From positions 1-14,106 of the forward strand of contig CAZJWJ010000118.1 of assembly GCA_964549495.1 (NCBI GenBank): a DNA stretch of 14,106 nucleotides, written 5' to 3'. Source of the stretch: JACKBJ01 sp964549495 (GTDB taxonomy: Bacteria > Chloroflexota > Anaerolineae > Epilineales > Epilineaceae). Position numbers and translations under genes: made by a program. This document shows positions 1-8,047 of the stretch, one piece after another (position 1 is the first letter of the stretch; the number at the start of each line of letters is the position of its first letter). Below the pieces are notes generated by a model. It saw only the letters and a list, made by a program, of their open reading frames with translations. It made no database searches and had not been told where the DNA came from.

Positions 1-1156
<1,156 letters not shown>

Positions 1157-1165
1157 CTCGCTTCG

Positions 1166-1172
1166 CTCCTCG
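1166..1172 (-). promoter_or_regulatory. Ribosome binding site of htrA
   Basis: Read on the minus strand the sequence is CGAGGAG, a good match to the anti-Shine-Dalgarno core, ending 9 bases before the ATG at 1156-1154. It supports that start codon and the hydrophobic N-terminus that follows. Confidence 0.65.
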
Positions 1173-1211
1173 AGCCCCTCGGCTCCGCTATCGACGCGCC
1201 GGCATGGGCCG

Positions 1212-1228
1212 GTTCAATCATCGTTCAA
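1212..1228. promoter_or_regulatory. Direct repeat GTTCAA-N5-GTTCAA, candidate regulator site
   Basis: Two identical hexamers GTTCAA lie at 1212-1217 and 1223-1228, an exact 11-bp period, so both copies face the same side of the helix. The site sits just inside the predicted htrA transcript. Two known site types share this geometry: OmpR/PhoB-family response regulators (CpxR and PhoP boxes are pairs of half sites 11 bp apart, and CpxR controls degP in E. coli), and the alphaproteobacterial LexA box GTTC-N7-GTTC, which is matched exactly. The regulator is unknown; the repeat itself is directly visible. Confidence 0.4.
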
Positions 1229-1240
1229 GCTCGCGCGTAC

Positions 1241-1249
1241 ATCATACCA
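1241..1249 (-). promoter_or_regulatory. Extended -10 promoter element for htrA
   Basis: On the minus strand the bases read TGGTATGAT: a TATGAT hexamer (5 of 6 to the sigma-70 consensus) preceded by the TGn of an extended -10. It is one of the few AT-containing spots in the region and would start transcription near 1234, giving a leader of about 77 bases before the htrA ATG. No convincing -35 is seen at 16-17 bases upstream (the best is GTTCGC), which fits the extended -10 class. A sigma-E type promoter was looked for and not found. Confidence 0.5.
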
Positions 1250-1309
1250 CCGGCCGGCCGGGCGCGAACCCGACCGCAGGCTACTCTAGGCGCGAGGACT
1301 GAGCGGTGA

Positions 1310-1325
1310 CTAAGGTGCGCCTTAG
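1310..1325. promoter_or_regulatory. Palindrome CTAAGG-TGCG-CCTTAG, candidate operator
   Basis: Perfect 6-bp arms CTAAGG (1310-1315) and CCTTAG (1320-1325) flank TGCG. It is less GC-rich than its surroundings, unlike the chance GC palindromes nearby. It lies about 65 bases upstream of the htrA -10 and about 225 bases upstream of the macroglobulin -10, so a dimeric regulator here would more plausibly act on htrA. I do not recognise the family. Confidence 0.3.
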
Positions 1326-1547
1326 AGCCAGCTTACACCGGGCTAGGATCATGAGGGCTGCGCTCGCGAGCGGGTCTTCGGGCGGTCTTCCGGCGCCGGG
1401 ATGGAACCATTTCGCGGGCTGCGTCGTTGGATAGGTGTCGGACGGCGATCCCAGGTCCCGATGGGCCGGACCGGGTCGGGATCGTCAGCCGATCGGGAGC
1501 GGTGCGGCGGCTCTTCGGCCAGCGTCGGTCGCTCGCGTGATCCATCG

Positions 1548-1553
1548 TATACT
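1548..1553 (+). promoter_or_regulatory. Candidate -10 element of the first macroglobulin gene
   Basis: TATACT matches the sigma-70 -10 consensus at 5 of 6 positions and is a rare AT-rich hexamer here. It would place the start near 1560 and give a 5' leader of about 43 bases. The -35 position 17 bases upstream (TCGGTC) is poor, so activation by a regulator or another sigma factor is possible. Confidence 0.45.
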
Positions 1554-1564
1554 GTTGCAGTCAA

Positions 1565-1585
1565 GCCGGCGCATCGCGCGCCGGC
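1565..1585 (+). promoter_or_regulatory. GC-rich stem-loop in the 5' leader of the first macroglobulin gene
   Basis: GCCGGCGC (1565-1572) pairs perfectly with GCGCCGGC (1578-1585) around a 5-base loop ATCGC. If transcription starts near 1560, the hairpin lies at the very 5' end of the mRNA and finishes 5 bases before the Shine-Dalgarno site. Such 5'-end hairpins can stabilise mRNA; this one is close to, but does not cover, the ribosome site. The fold is seen; the role is inferred. Confidence 0.4.
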
Positions 1586-1590
1586 GACAA

Positions 1591-1596
1591 GGAGGA
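1591..1596 (+). promoter_or_regulatory. Ribosome binding site fixing the macroglobulin 1 start
   Basis: GGAGGA lies 6 bases before the ATG at 1603. It decides between this ATG and in-frame upstream starts back to 1435, which lack a ribosome site and would bury the lipoprotein signal peptide inside the protein. Confidence 0.85.
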
Positions 1597-1602
1597 AGCG
1601 CC

Positions 1603-4600
1603 ATGCGCAGCCTGGTCTACAAGCTCAGCATCACCCTCGCCCTGGTGGCGATCGCCGCCGGCTGCGGCAAGGATCCCACGCCGCAGCCGTCGACCACGGA
1701 GCCCCCGATGCGCGAAGACGGCGGCCCCGGCGGCCGCGCCCTGGCCGCCCCCGAGCCCACGCCGGGCGTCCACTTCCGGCTGTCGGATGCCGAGGGCGGC
1801 GGCGCGGAGGGTGCCGAGCCGGTGCCCACCGCCCAGACCGAGCCGCTGGACGCGGCCGAAGTCGAGGCCATCCTGGGCCGCCTGCCCGAGTTGCCGGCCG
1901 GCAGCGCCGAGCAGGTCGACTTCGCCTTCCAGCCCGGCCCGGCCCCGCCGGCGATCGCTGGTGAGACGCGAGAGGAAGCCTTTCCGCCCGAGGACGAGCG
2001 CGGCGACCCGCCGCCGGCCGTTGAGGATGGCCCCGTCGGCGTGGCGCGTTATGGCCCCGAGGGCGAGATGCAGACCGTGCCGCGGCTCTCGGTGACCTTC
2101 GACCAAGCGATGGTGCCCCTGACCTCGCATGCCGCCCTGGCGGCCGAGGCGGTGCCGGTTCAGCTCGAACCCCAGCCCGAGGGTCAGTGGCGCTGGGTGG
2201 GCAGCCGCACCCTGCTCTTCGAGCCCGAGGGTGGGCGCTTTCCGATGGCCACCGAGTACCGCGTGATGGTGCCGGCCGGCGTCGAGGACGCGGCGGGTCA
2301 GGCCTTGGGCGAGGCGGTCAGCTGGGCCTTCACCACCCCGCCGGTCGACCTGGTCACGGTCCACCCCGACGGGGACGCGAGCATCCAGCGCCAGCCGGTG
2401 ATCTTCGTCGGCTTCGACCAGGCCGTCGATGCGGCGGCCATCTTGCCCTTCATCGAGCTGACCGTCGGGCGACAGATCTTCGAACTGCGCGAGGCGGCGC
2501 CGGCCGACATCGAGGCCGACGAGCGCGTCTCGGGCATGGTCGAGGACTGGTCTAGCGACCACCGTGCCGACCGCTGGATCGCCTTGCGCCCGGCCGAGGC
2601 CCTGCCCTTGGGCGCCGAGGTCGAGATCCGCTTCCTCGACGGTCTGCCCTCGGCCGAGGGGCCCCGGGTGACCGAGGAGGAGGTGACCCGCGGCTTCCAG
2701 GTCTACGATGCGCTGCGCATTACGCGCATCGGCTGCCAGCGCGATGGCGATCTCGTCGAACTGGGCGAGAACGACCGCGACGCGCGCATCCGCAACTGCC
2801 AGCCCTTCGCCGGCTGGTGGCTGCTGCTGAACAACCCGCTCGATTTGGAGAGCGTCGATCCGGCCGCCTTCACCGTCGAGCCGGAGATCCCGGGCATGCG
2901 CGTGCAAGCCTACAGCGACCAGATCCGCATCGAGGGTGCCTCGGTGGGGCGCTCGAGCTACACGCTGCGACCACCGGCCGGCATCCGCGATGTCTTCGGC
3001 CAGACGCTGGGCGAAGGCTACGAGCTGCGCTTCGACACCGGCGACATGCCGGCGGCCCTGTCGGTGCCCGGAGACGAGTTGATGGTTCTCGATCCTGCGG
3101 CCGAAGGAGCGTTGACGGCCTACAGCATCAACAACGATGCCCTGTCCGTGGCCCTCTATCAGGTCACCCCGGAAGACTGGCAGGCCTACCAGATCGCGCG
3201 GCGGACGATGCGCGATGAGCAGCCCATGGACCCGCCGGGCGTGCCGGCCTGGCAGGGCGAGGTCGAACCCGAGGGCGATCGCAACGCGGTGGCCCGGGCG
3301 CGCATCGACCTGGCGCCGGCCTTGGACGAGCGGGGCCATGGACAGGTGCTGGCGGTGATCGAGCCGGCCCGCTGGCGCTGGGATGACGACGATTGGCAGA
3401 ACCGCCCCCAATGGCGCTGGATCCAGGTCAGCGACCTGGGCCTGGATGTCTTCAGCGATGCCGGGGCGCTGACGGCGCGCGTGACCGATCTGGCCGATGG
3501 TGCTCCGGAGGCTGACGTCGAGTTGGATCTGTACCGCTTGCCACAGATCGAGTGGCGCGGCGAGACGACCGTCGCCGGTGCGCCCAGTCGCATCGGCAGC
3601 GCACGAACCGATGCCGACGGTCTGGCCGAGATCGAAGATCCCCTGGCCGAGGTGGGACCCGATTCCGAGGCCGGCTTCGAGGCCCGCGAGGCCTTCGGCG
3701 AGACCATGCTGGTCGCGCGAAGCGAGGGCGACCTGTCGATGCTGCCCTACGGCGTTCTGGGTTGGGGCGGACCCGGCGAGCAGCTGGCCTGGTACGTGCT
3801 GGACGACCGCGGGCTCTACAAGCCGGGCGAGGAGGCCAGCATCAAGGGCTGGATCCGGCGCCTGGACCTGGGTGAGGGCGGCGACGTGGCGGCCCTGGAG
3901 GACGGTCCGACCGAGGTGGCCTGGACCCTGCGAGCGCCGAACGGCGAGGAGGCCGGCAGCGGACGCTTCGCGGTCTCGCCCCTGGGCGGCTTCTCGGGCG
4001 TGGTGCCCATCGCCGAGGACAGCGAGCTGGGCGAGGCCTGGCTGCAGCTGCAGGCGGTGGGCGCCACCGATGTCACGTCCGGCCGCGAGCAAGGACACGT
4101 GCTGCGGATTGCAGAGTTCCGCCGTCCGGAGTTCGAGGTGACGGCGACCTTGGATGACCCGGACCTGATCTTCGGCGACCGGGCGATCGTCACCGCCATG
4201 GCCGAGTATTACGCCGGCGGCCCGCTGGCCGGCGCCGAAGCCCAATGGCAGGTCAGCGCCCGGCCGACCCAGTACAGCCCGCCGGGACACGAGGGCTTCG
4301 TCTTCGGCCGCTGGCAGCCCTGGTGGGGCGGCGGCGACTACGATTCCTTCATCGAGCCCATGTCCGAGGAGAGCGCCCAGTCGCATCTCGGCTTCACCGA
4401 CTCGATGGGCCAGCACCGGCTGGCGGTCGACCTGGAGGGCGCGGTGCCCATCGGGCCGGCCAGCTTCCAGGCCCAGGCGACGGTGATGGACGTCAACCGC
4501 CAGGCCTGGACCGGCAGCGCCAGCTTCCTGGTCCACCCGGCTCGCGACTACGCCGGCCTGCGCCTGGACCGCTGGTACACCGATCCGGGCCAGCCGATCG

Positions 4601-7600
4601 AAGTCGAGGCCATCGTGGCCGACATCGACGGGCAGCTGCAGAGCGGCCGGACCGTCGAGCTGGTGGCCGAGCGGCTGGAGGGCCGATGGCTGGGCGATCG
4701 CTGGCTGGAAGAGCCGGTGCCGGCCGGCCAGTGCACGCTGACCAGCACCGAGGAGCCCGCGACCTGCGAGCTGCGCTTCGAGACCGGCGGCCGCCACCGG
4801 CTGACCGCCGAGATCGTCGACGCCGAGGGTCGCGTCAACCAGACCGAGCTGACCTTCTGGGTCTCGGGTGGCCAGCCCCGCCTGCCCCGCGGCGAAGGCC
4901 TGGAGGAGGCGCGGGTCGAGCTGATCCCCGACGCCGAGGACTACCAGCCCGGTGACACCGCCCGCATCCTGGTCCAGGCGCCCTTCGCGCCGACCGAGGG
5001 CCTGTGGAGCCTGCGCCGCTCGGGCCTGGTCGAGCGCCAGCCCTTCCGCATCGACGAGAGCGGTTCGGTCACCCTCGAGATCCCCATCGAGGAGGGCTGG
5101 ACCCCCAACGTCCACCTGCAGGTAGACTTGACCGGTAGCGCGCCGCGGCTGGGCGCCGATGGCGAGCCCAGCGAGGATCTGCCGGCGCGGCCGGCCTACG
5201 CCTCGGGCCAGATCCAGCTGAGCATCCCGCCCCTGGCGCGGACGCTGACGGTCGACGCGGCGCCGCGCGAGCCGGCCCTGGCGCCGGCCGGCAGCACGAC
5301 GGTCGACGTCGCGGTGACCGACGACCAAGGCACACCCCTGGCCGACGCCGAGGTAGCCCTGATCGTGGTCGACGAGGCCGTCCTGGCCTTGACCGCCCAC
5401 GACATCGGTGATCCGATGGCGCCCTTCTACCCCGAGCGCGGTGGCGACGTGCGCGACGAGCGCCTGCGCCGCTGGCTCCAGCTGGTCGATCCGGGCCTGG
5501 TGGCCGGCCAGCTCCAGGCATTGGGCAGGGGTGTCACGGTTCCCAATGCCGGAGGAGGCGAGATGGCGGAGGAAGAGATGGCGATGAGCATGGGGATGGA
5601 CAACGCCCTCGGCCAGACGATGGACGGTGCCGTGATGATGCGGTCGGCAGCCGATGCCGCGGAGGACATGGCATACGATTCCGACGAGGCAGCGGCCGAG
5701 CCGGCCCCCATCGTCGAGCGCAGCGATCTGAACCCGCTGGCGGCCTTCGTGCCCGAGGCGCGGACCGATGAGGCGGGGCAGGTGGCCATCGAGGTCGACC
5801 TGCCCGATAGCGTCACGCGCTACCGCATCTGGGCGGTGGCTACCGATGGCGGGGCGCGCTTCGGCAAGGGCGAGAGCAGCTTGACGGCTCGCCTGCCGCT
5901 GATCGTCCGACCTTCGGCGCCGCGCTTCCTGAACTTCGGTGATCGCTTCGAGCTGCCGGTGGTGGTCCAGAACCAGACCGAGGGCGACCTGGAGGTCGAG
6001 CTGGTGGTCCGCAGCGAGAACCTGCGACTGCTGGAGGCGGTCGAGGGCTCGGGCGAGGAGGATGCCGATCTGCCCGGCGGGTCGGATGCGGCCGGCCTGC
6101 GGGCGACCATCCCGGCCGGCGATCGGCGCGAGCTGCGGCTGCCGGCGGCGGCGGACCTGCCCGGCACGGCGGCCTTCCAGGCCGTGGCGGTCTCGGGCGA
6201 CCTGGCCGACGCGCAGCGGGTGACGCTGCCGGTCTGGACGCCGGCCACCACGGAGGCCTTCGCGACCTATGGCGAGATCGACGCCGGTGCCATCGCGCAG
6301 CCGGTGGAGCGGCCGCCGGAAGTCGTCGAGGGCTTCGGCGGGCTGGAGCTGACGACCAGCTCGACGGCGCTCAGCGCGCTGACCGATGCCTACCTCTACC
6401 TGGACACCTATCCCTTCGAGCACGAGGAGGCCACCGCCTCGCGGCTGCTGGCCAGCGTGGCCCTCGTCGACGTGCTGGAGGCCTTCGGAGCCGAGGGCAT
6501 TCCGGATCGGGCGACGGTCGAGGCGCGCATCACCGCTGACATCGAGCGCCTGGCCGGCCGGCAGAACAGCGACGGCGGCTGGGGATGGTGGCCCAGCGAG
6601 CGGCGCTCCTCGCCCTTCACCAGCTTGCATGTGGCGCATGCCCTGAGCCGCGCGGCGGCCAAGGACTACGCCGCATCCGAGTCGACGATGGAGCGGGCGC
6701 GCGGCTACCTGCAGGAGATCGACCGTCACATGCAGGCCCTGGACTACGGCCGCGAAACGCGACTGTCCCTGCGCAGCTACGCGCTCTACGTCCGCTCGAT
6801 CGGCGGCGAGCAGGACGCGGACGAGGCGCGGGCGCTGCTGGCCGAGCGGGATGCGCTGGGCCTGGACGCCCAGGCCTGGCTGCTCTCGACCCTGGCCGCC
6901 GGCGAGGGTTGGGCCGACGAGCGGTCGGCGCTGCGGCGCGGCCTGGCCAATGCGGCGGTCGAGGAGGCCGGCACGGCCCAGTTCACGACCGGCTATGAAG
7001 AGACCGAGGCCGCGGTGCTCCTGGCCAGCGACCGGCGGACCGACGCCATCGCGTTGGAGGCCCTGATGGCCGATCAGCCGGAGAGCGACCTGATCCCCAA
7101 GCTGGTCCGCGGGCTGCTCGGCCACCGGGTCAAGGGCCGCTGGGGCTCGACCCAGGAGAACGCCTGGGTGCTCTTGGCCCTGGACCGCTACTTCCGGACC
7201 TACGAGGCCGAGGAGCCGGACTTCGTGGCCCGGGCCTGGCTGGGCGAGGACTACGTCGGGGAGAGCTCGTTCGAGGGCCGGACGCCGGACCGCTCGCTGA
7301 GCGAGGTGCCGATGTCGATCCTGCCGGCCGAGGCGCCGGCCGACCTGATCCTGAGCAAGGAGGGGCCCGGCCGGCTCTACTACCGCTTGGGTCTGCGCTA
7401 CGCGCCGGAGGATCTGGACCTGGAGCCGCTGGAGCGCGGCTTCTCGGTCGAGCGCAGCTATGCGGCGGTGGACGATCCGGACGACGTTCGGCAGACCGCC
7501 GACGGAGGCTGGGAGGTTCGGGCCGGCGCCCGCGTGCGGGTGCGGCTGACGATGGTCGCGCCGGCGCGGCGCTACCACGTGGCCCTGGTCGACCCGCTGC

Positions 7601-7914
7601 CGGCCGGCCTGGAGGCCTTGAACCCGGACCTGGCCACCACCGGCGACCTGCCGGAGGATCCGGAGGACGACTCGGGCGGCGGTACCTGGCCCTGGTGGCG
7701 CTGGTGGCGCTGGTACGAGCACGAGGCTTTCCGCGACGCCCGGGTGGAGGTCTTCAGCAGCCTGCTCTGGGACGGCGTGCACGACTACAGCTACATCGCG
7801 CGCGCCACCACCCCCGGCGACTTCGTCGTGCCGCCGGCCAAGGCCGAAGAGCTCTTCCATCCGGAGACCTTCGGCCGCTCGGGCAGCGACCGCCTGCGCG
7901 TCGTCGCGCCCTGA
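1603..7914 (+). CDS. Bacterial alpha-2-macroglobulin lipoprotein, thioester-less, copy 1 (complete, 2103 aa)
   Basis: This is an envelope-anchored A2M, a broad protease trap sprung by cleavage of its bait region. The signal peptide ends in AIAAGC, giving lipidated Cys21 followed by Gly at +2. Residues 22-145 are a Pro/acidic linker with a short conserved-looking stretch. Residues 147-480 look like Ig-like folds of the Big_5 sort (for example TFDQAMVPL), and 481-725 like MG1-type domains. The MG2 signature DDRGLYKPGE is at 734-743, MG3 EFRRPEFEV at 838-846, the bait-region domain VVDEAVLAL at 1255-1263, the Met-rich bait at about 1297-1373, and the A2M domain from 1376. The alpha-helical thioester-type domain covers about 1578-1870, with GGWGWW at 1658-1663. 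The last macroglobulin domain covers 1907-2103. Where thioester A2Ms have CXEQ, this has HEEA (1607-1610), and no Cys lies in the domain. Its five Cys are the lipid Cys plus C378/C399 and C1044/C1055. It is longer than E. coli YfhM (about 1650 aa), mainly at the N-terminus. The family call is firm; protease inhibition is inferred. Confidence 0.95.
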   Translation: MRSLVYKLSITLALVAIAAGCGKDPTPQPSTTEPPMREDGGPGGRALAAPEPTPGVHFRLSDAEGGGAEGAEPVPTAQTEPLDAAEVEAILGRLPELPAGSAEQVDFAFQPGPAPPAIAGETREEAFPPEDERGDPPPAVEDGPVGVARYGPEGEMQTVPRLSVTFDQAMVPLTSHAALAAEAVPVQLEPQPEGQWRWVGSRTLLFEPEGGRFPMATEYRVMVPAGVEDAAGQALGEAVSWAFTTPPVDLVTVHPDGDASIQRQPVIFVGFDQAVDAAAILPFIELTVGRQIFELREAAPADIEADERVSGMVEDWSSDHRADRWIALRPAEALPLGAEVEIRFLDGLPSAEGPRVTEEEVTRGFQVYDALRITRIGCQRDGDLVELGENDRDARIRNCQPFAGWWLLLNNPLDLESVDPAAFTVEPEIPGMRVQAYSDQIRIEGASVGRSSYTLRPPAGIRDVFGQTLGEGYELRFDTGDMPAALSVPGDELMVLDPAAEGALTAYSINNDALSVALYQVTPEDWQAYQIARRTMRDEQPMDPPGVPAWQGEVEPEGDRNAVARARIDLAPALDERGHGQVLAVIEPARWRWDDDDWQNRPQWRWIQVSDLGLDVFSDAGALTARVTDLADGAPEADVELDLYRLPQIEWRGETTVAGAPSRIGSARTDADGLAEIEDPLAEVGPDSEAGFEAREAFGETMLVARSEGDLSMLPYGVLGWGGPGEQLAWYVLDDRGLYKPGEEASIKGWIRRLDLGEGGDVAALEDGPTEVAWTLRAPNGEEAGSGRFAVSPLGGFSGVVPIAEDSELGEAWLQLQAVGATDVTSGREQGHVLRIAEFRRPEFEVTATLDDPDLIFGDRAIVTAMAEYYAGGPLAGAEAQWQVSARPTQYSPPGHEGFVFGRWQPWWGGGDYDSFIEPMSEESAQSHLGFTDSMGQHRLAVDLEGAVPIGPASFQAQATVMDVNRQAWTGSASFLVHPARDYAGLRLDRWYTDPGQPIEVEAIVADIDGQLQSGRTVELVAERLEGRWLGDRWLEEPVPAGQCTLTSTEEPATCELRFETGGRHRLTAEIVDAEGRVNQTELTFWVSGGQPRLPRGEGLEEARVELIPDAEDYQPGDTARILVQAPFAPTEGLWSLRRSGLVERQPFRIDESGSVTLEIPIEEGWTPNVHLQVDLTGSAPRLGADGEPSEDLPARPAYASGQIQLSIPPLARTLTVDAAPREPALAPAGSTTVDVAVTDDQGTPLADAEVALIVVDEAVLALTAHDIGDPMAPFYPERGGDVRDERLRRWLQLVDPGLVAGQLQALGRGVTVPNAGGGEMAEEEMAMSMGMDNALGQTMDGAVMMRSAADAAEDMAYDSDEAAAEPAPIVERSDLNPLAAFVPEARTDEAGQVAIEVDLPDSVTRYRIWAVATDGGARFGKGESSLTARLPLIVRPSAPRFLNFGDRFELPVVVQNQTEGDLEVELVVRSENLRLLEAVEGSGEEDADLPGGSDAAGLRATIPAGDRRELRLPAAADLPGTAAFQAVAVSGDLADAQRVTLPVWTPATTEAFATYGEIDAGAIAQPVERPPEVVEGFGGLELTTSSTALSALTDAYLYLDTYPFEHEEATASRLLASVALVDVLEAFGAEGIPDRATVEARITADIERLAGRQNSDGGWGWWPSERRSSPFTSLHVAHALSRAAAKDYAASESTMERARGYLQEIDRHMQALDYGRETRLSLRSYALYVRSIGGEQDADEARALLAERDALGLDAQAWLLSTLAAGEGWADERSALRRGLANAAVEEAGTAQFTTGYEETEAAVLLASDRRTDAIALEALMADQPESDLIPKLVRGLLGHRVKGRWGSTQENAWVLLALDRYFRTYEAEEPDFVARAWLGEDYVGESSFEGRTPDRSLSEVPMSILPAEAPADLILSKEGPGRLYYRLGLRYAPEDLDLEPLERGFSVERSYAAVDDPDDVRQTADGGWEVRAGARVRVRLTMVAPARRYHVALVDPLPAGLEALNPDLATTGDLPEDPEDDSGGGTWPWWRWWRWYEHEAFRDARVEVFSSLLWDGVHDYSYIARATTPGDFVVPPAKAEELFHPETFGRSGSDRLRVVAP
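7693..7710 (+). repeat. Tandem 9-bp repeat encoding a Trp-rich loop
   Basis: TGGTGGCGC occurs twice in direct succession (7693-7701, 7702-7710) followed by a partial third copy. It encodes Trp-Trp-Arg units within WPWWRWWRWY (residues 2029-2038 of copy 1), with six Trp in nine residues. The paralogue has only one Trp near the matching point before its YQHDAFRD segment, so the loop has probably expanded by slippage in copy 1. Confidence 0.75.
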
Positions 7915-7927
7915 TCGTCGCAGCCAG

Positions 7928-7966
7928 GCTGGGGTCCGGCGTCCAGGAAGGGCGCCGGACCCCGGC
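7928..7966 (+). terminator. Strong GC-rich hairpin between the two macroglobulin genes
   Basis: The arms GGGGTCCGGCGTCC (7931-7944) and GGGCGCCGGACCCC (7950-7963) pair over 14 positions (one G-T wobble) around the loop AGGAA. Three more pairs (7928-7930 with 7964-7966, one wobble) extend it to 17. It starts 13 bases after the stop of copy 1. No T-run follows, so it is not a canonical intrinsic terminator. It may be a GC-type or partial terminator, or a 3'-end stabiliser that makes copy 1 expression differ from copy 2. I find no promoter between it and the next gene, which argues for at least some read-through. Confidence 0.6.
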
Positions 7967-8035
7967 ATCGATCGAGGACGCGCGCGACCTGGCTCCCGAC
8001 CACCGAGGGTCGAGTGACGCCCGTCGCCCGCGATC

Positions 8036-8041
8036 AGGAGG
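8036..8041 (+). promoter_or_regulatory. Ribosome binding site fixing the macroglobulin 2 start
   Basis: A perfect AGGAGG sits 6 bases before the ATG at 8048. An in-frame TGA at 8015-8017 lies just upstream and no ATG, GTG or TTG codon falls in frame between, so the start is certain. The surrounding bases resemble the leader of copy 1 (CAAGGAGGAAGCGCC there, TCAGGAGGCAACGC here), suggesting the duplicated unit included the translation signal. Confidence 0.9.
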
Positions 8042-8047
8042 CAACGC

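Larger units (their letters stand above)
1157..1602. other. Divergent intergenic region between htrA and the macroglobulin genes
   Basis: This 446-base stretch separates two genes read away from each other, so it should hold both promoters and any shared control sites. The open frames crossing it have no ribosome site and no recognisable protein, so I see no gene. Reading rightward it contains the htrA ribosome site, a GTTC direct repeat, an extended -10 for htrA, the palindrome CTAAGG-TGCG-CCTTAG, two short GC palindromes (1361-1372 and 1390-1399) that could be chance in such GC-rich DNA, a TATACT -10 hexamer, a leader hairpin and the macroglobulin ribosome site. The part from about 1400 to 1540 shows nothing I can name. 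Confidence 0.8.

Noticed and set aside
1201..1300. A sigma-E (RpoE) type promoter for htrA
   Set aside because: No GAACTT-type -35 is paired with a TCTRA-type -10 at the right spacing; the extended -10 is the better candidate.
1361..1399. GC palindromes CGCTCGCGAGCG and CCGGCGCCGG as operators
   Set aside because: Self-complementary GC strings of this length are common by chance in such DNA, and nothing else marks them as sites.
1435..1602. N-terminal extension of macroglobulin 1 by 56 residues
   Set aside because: The frame is open, but GGAGGA before 1603 and the immediate lipoprotein signal peptide show that translation begins at 1603; the extension would also overlap the likely promoter.
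1401..1964. A 187-codon plus-strand frame overlapping the macroglobulin 1 start
   Set aside because: Arg/Pro/Ala-rich translation, no ribosome site, and it overlaps the lipoprotein signal region in another frame.
6403..6444. A functional thioester site in copy 1
   Set aside because: The aligned segment reads HEEA, not CXEQ, and no other Cys is present in the domain.
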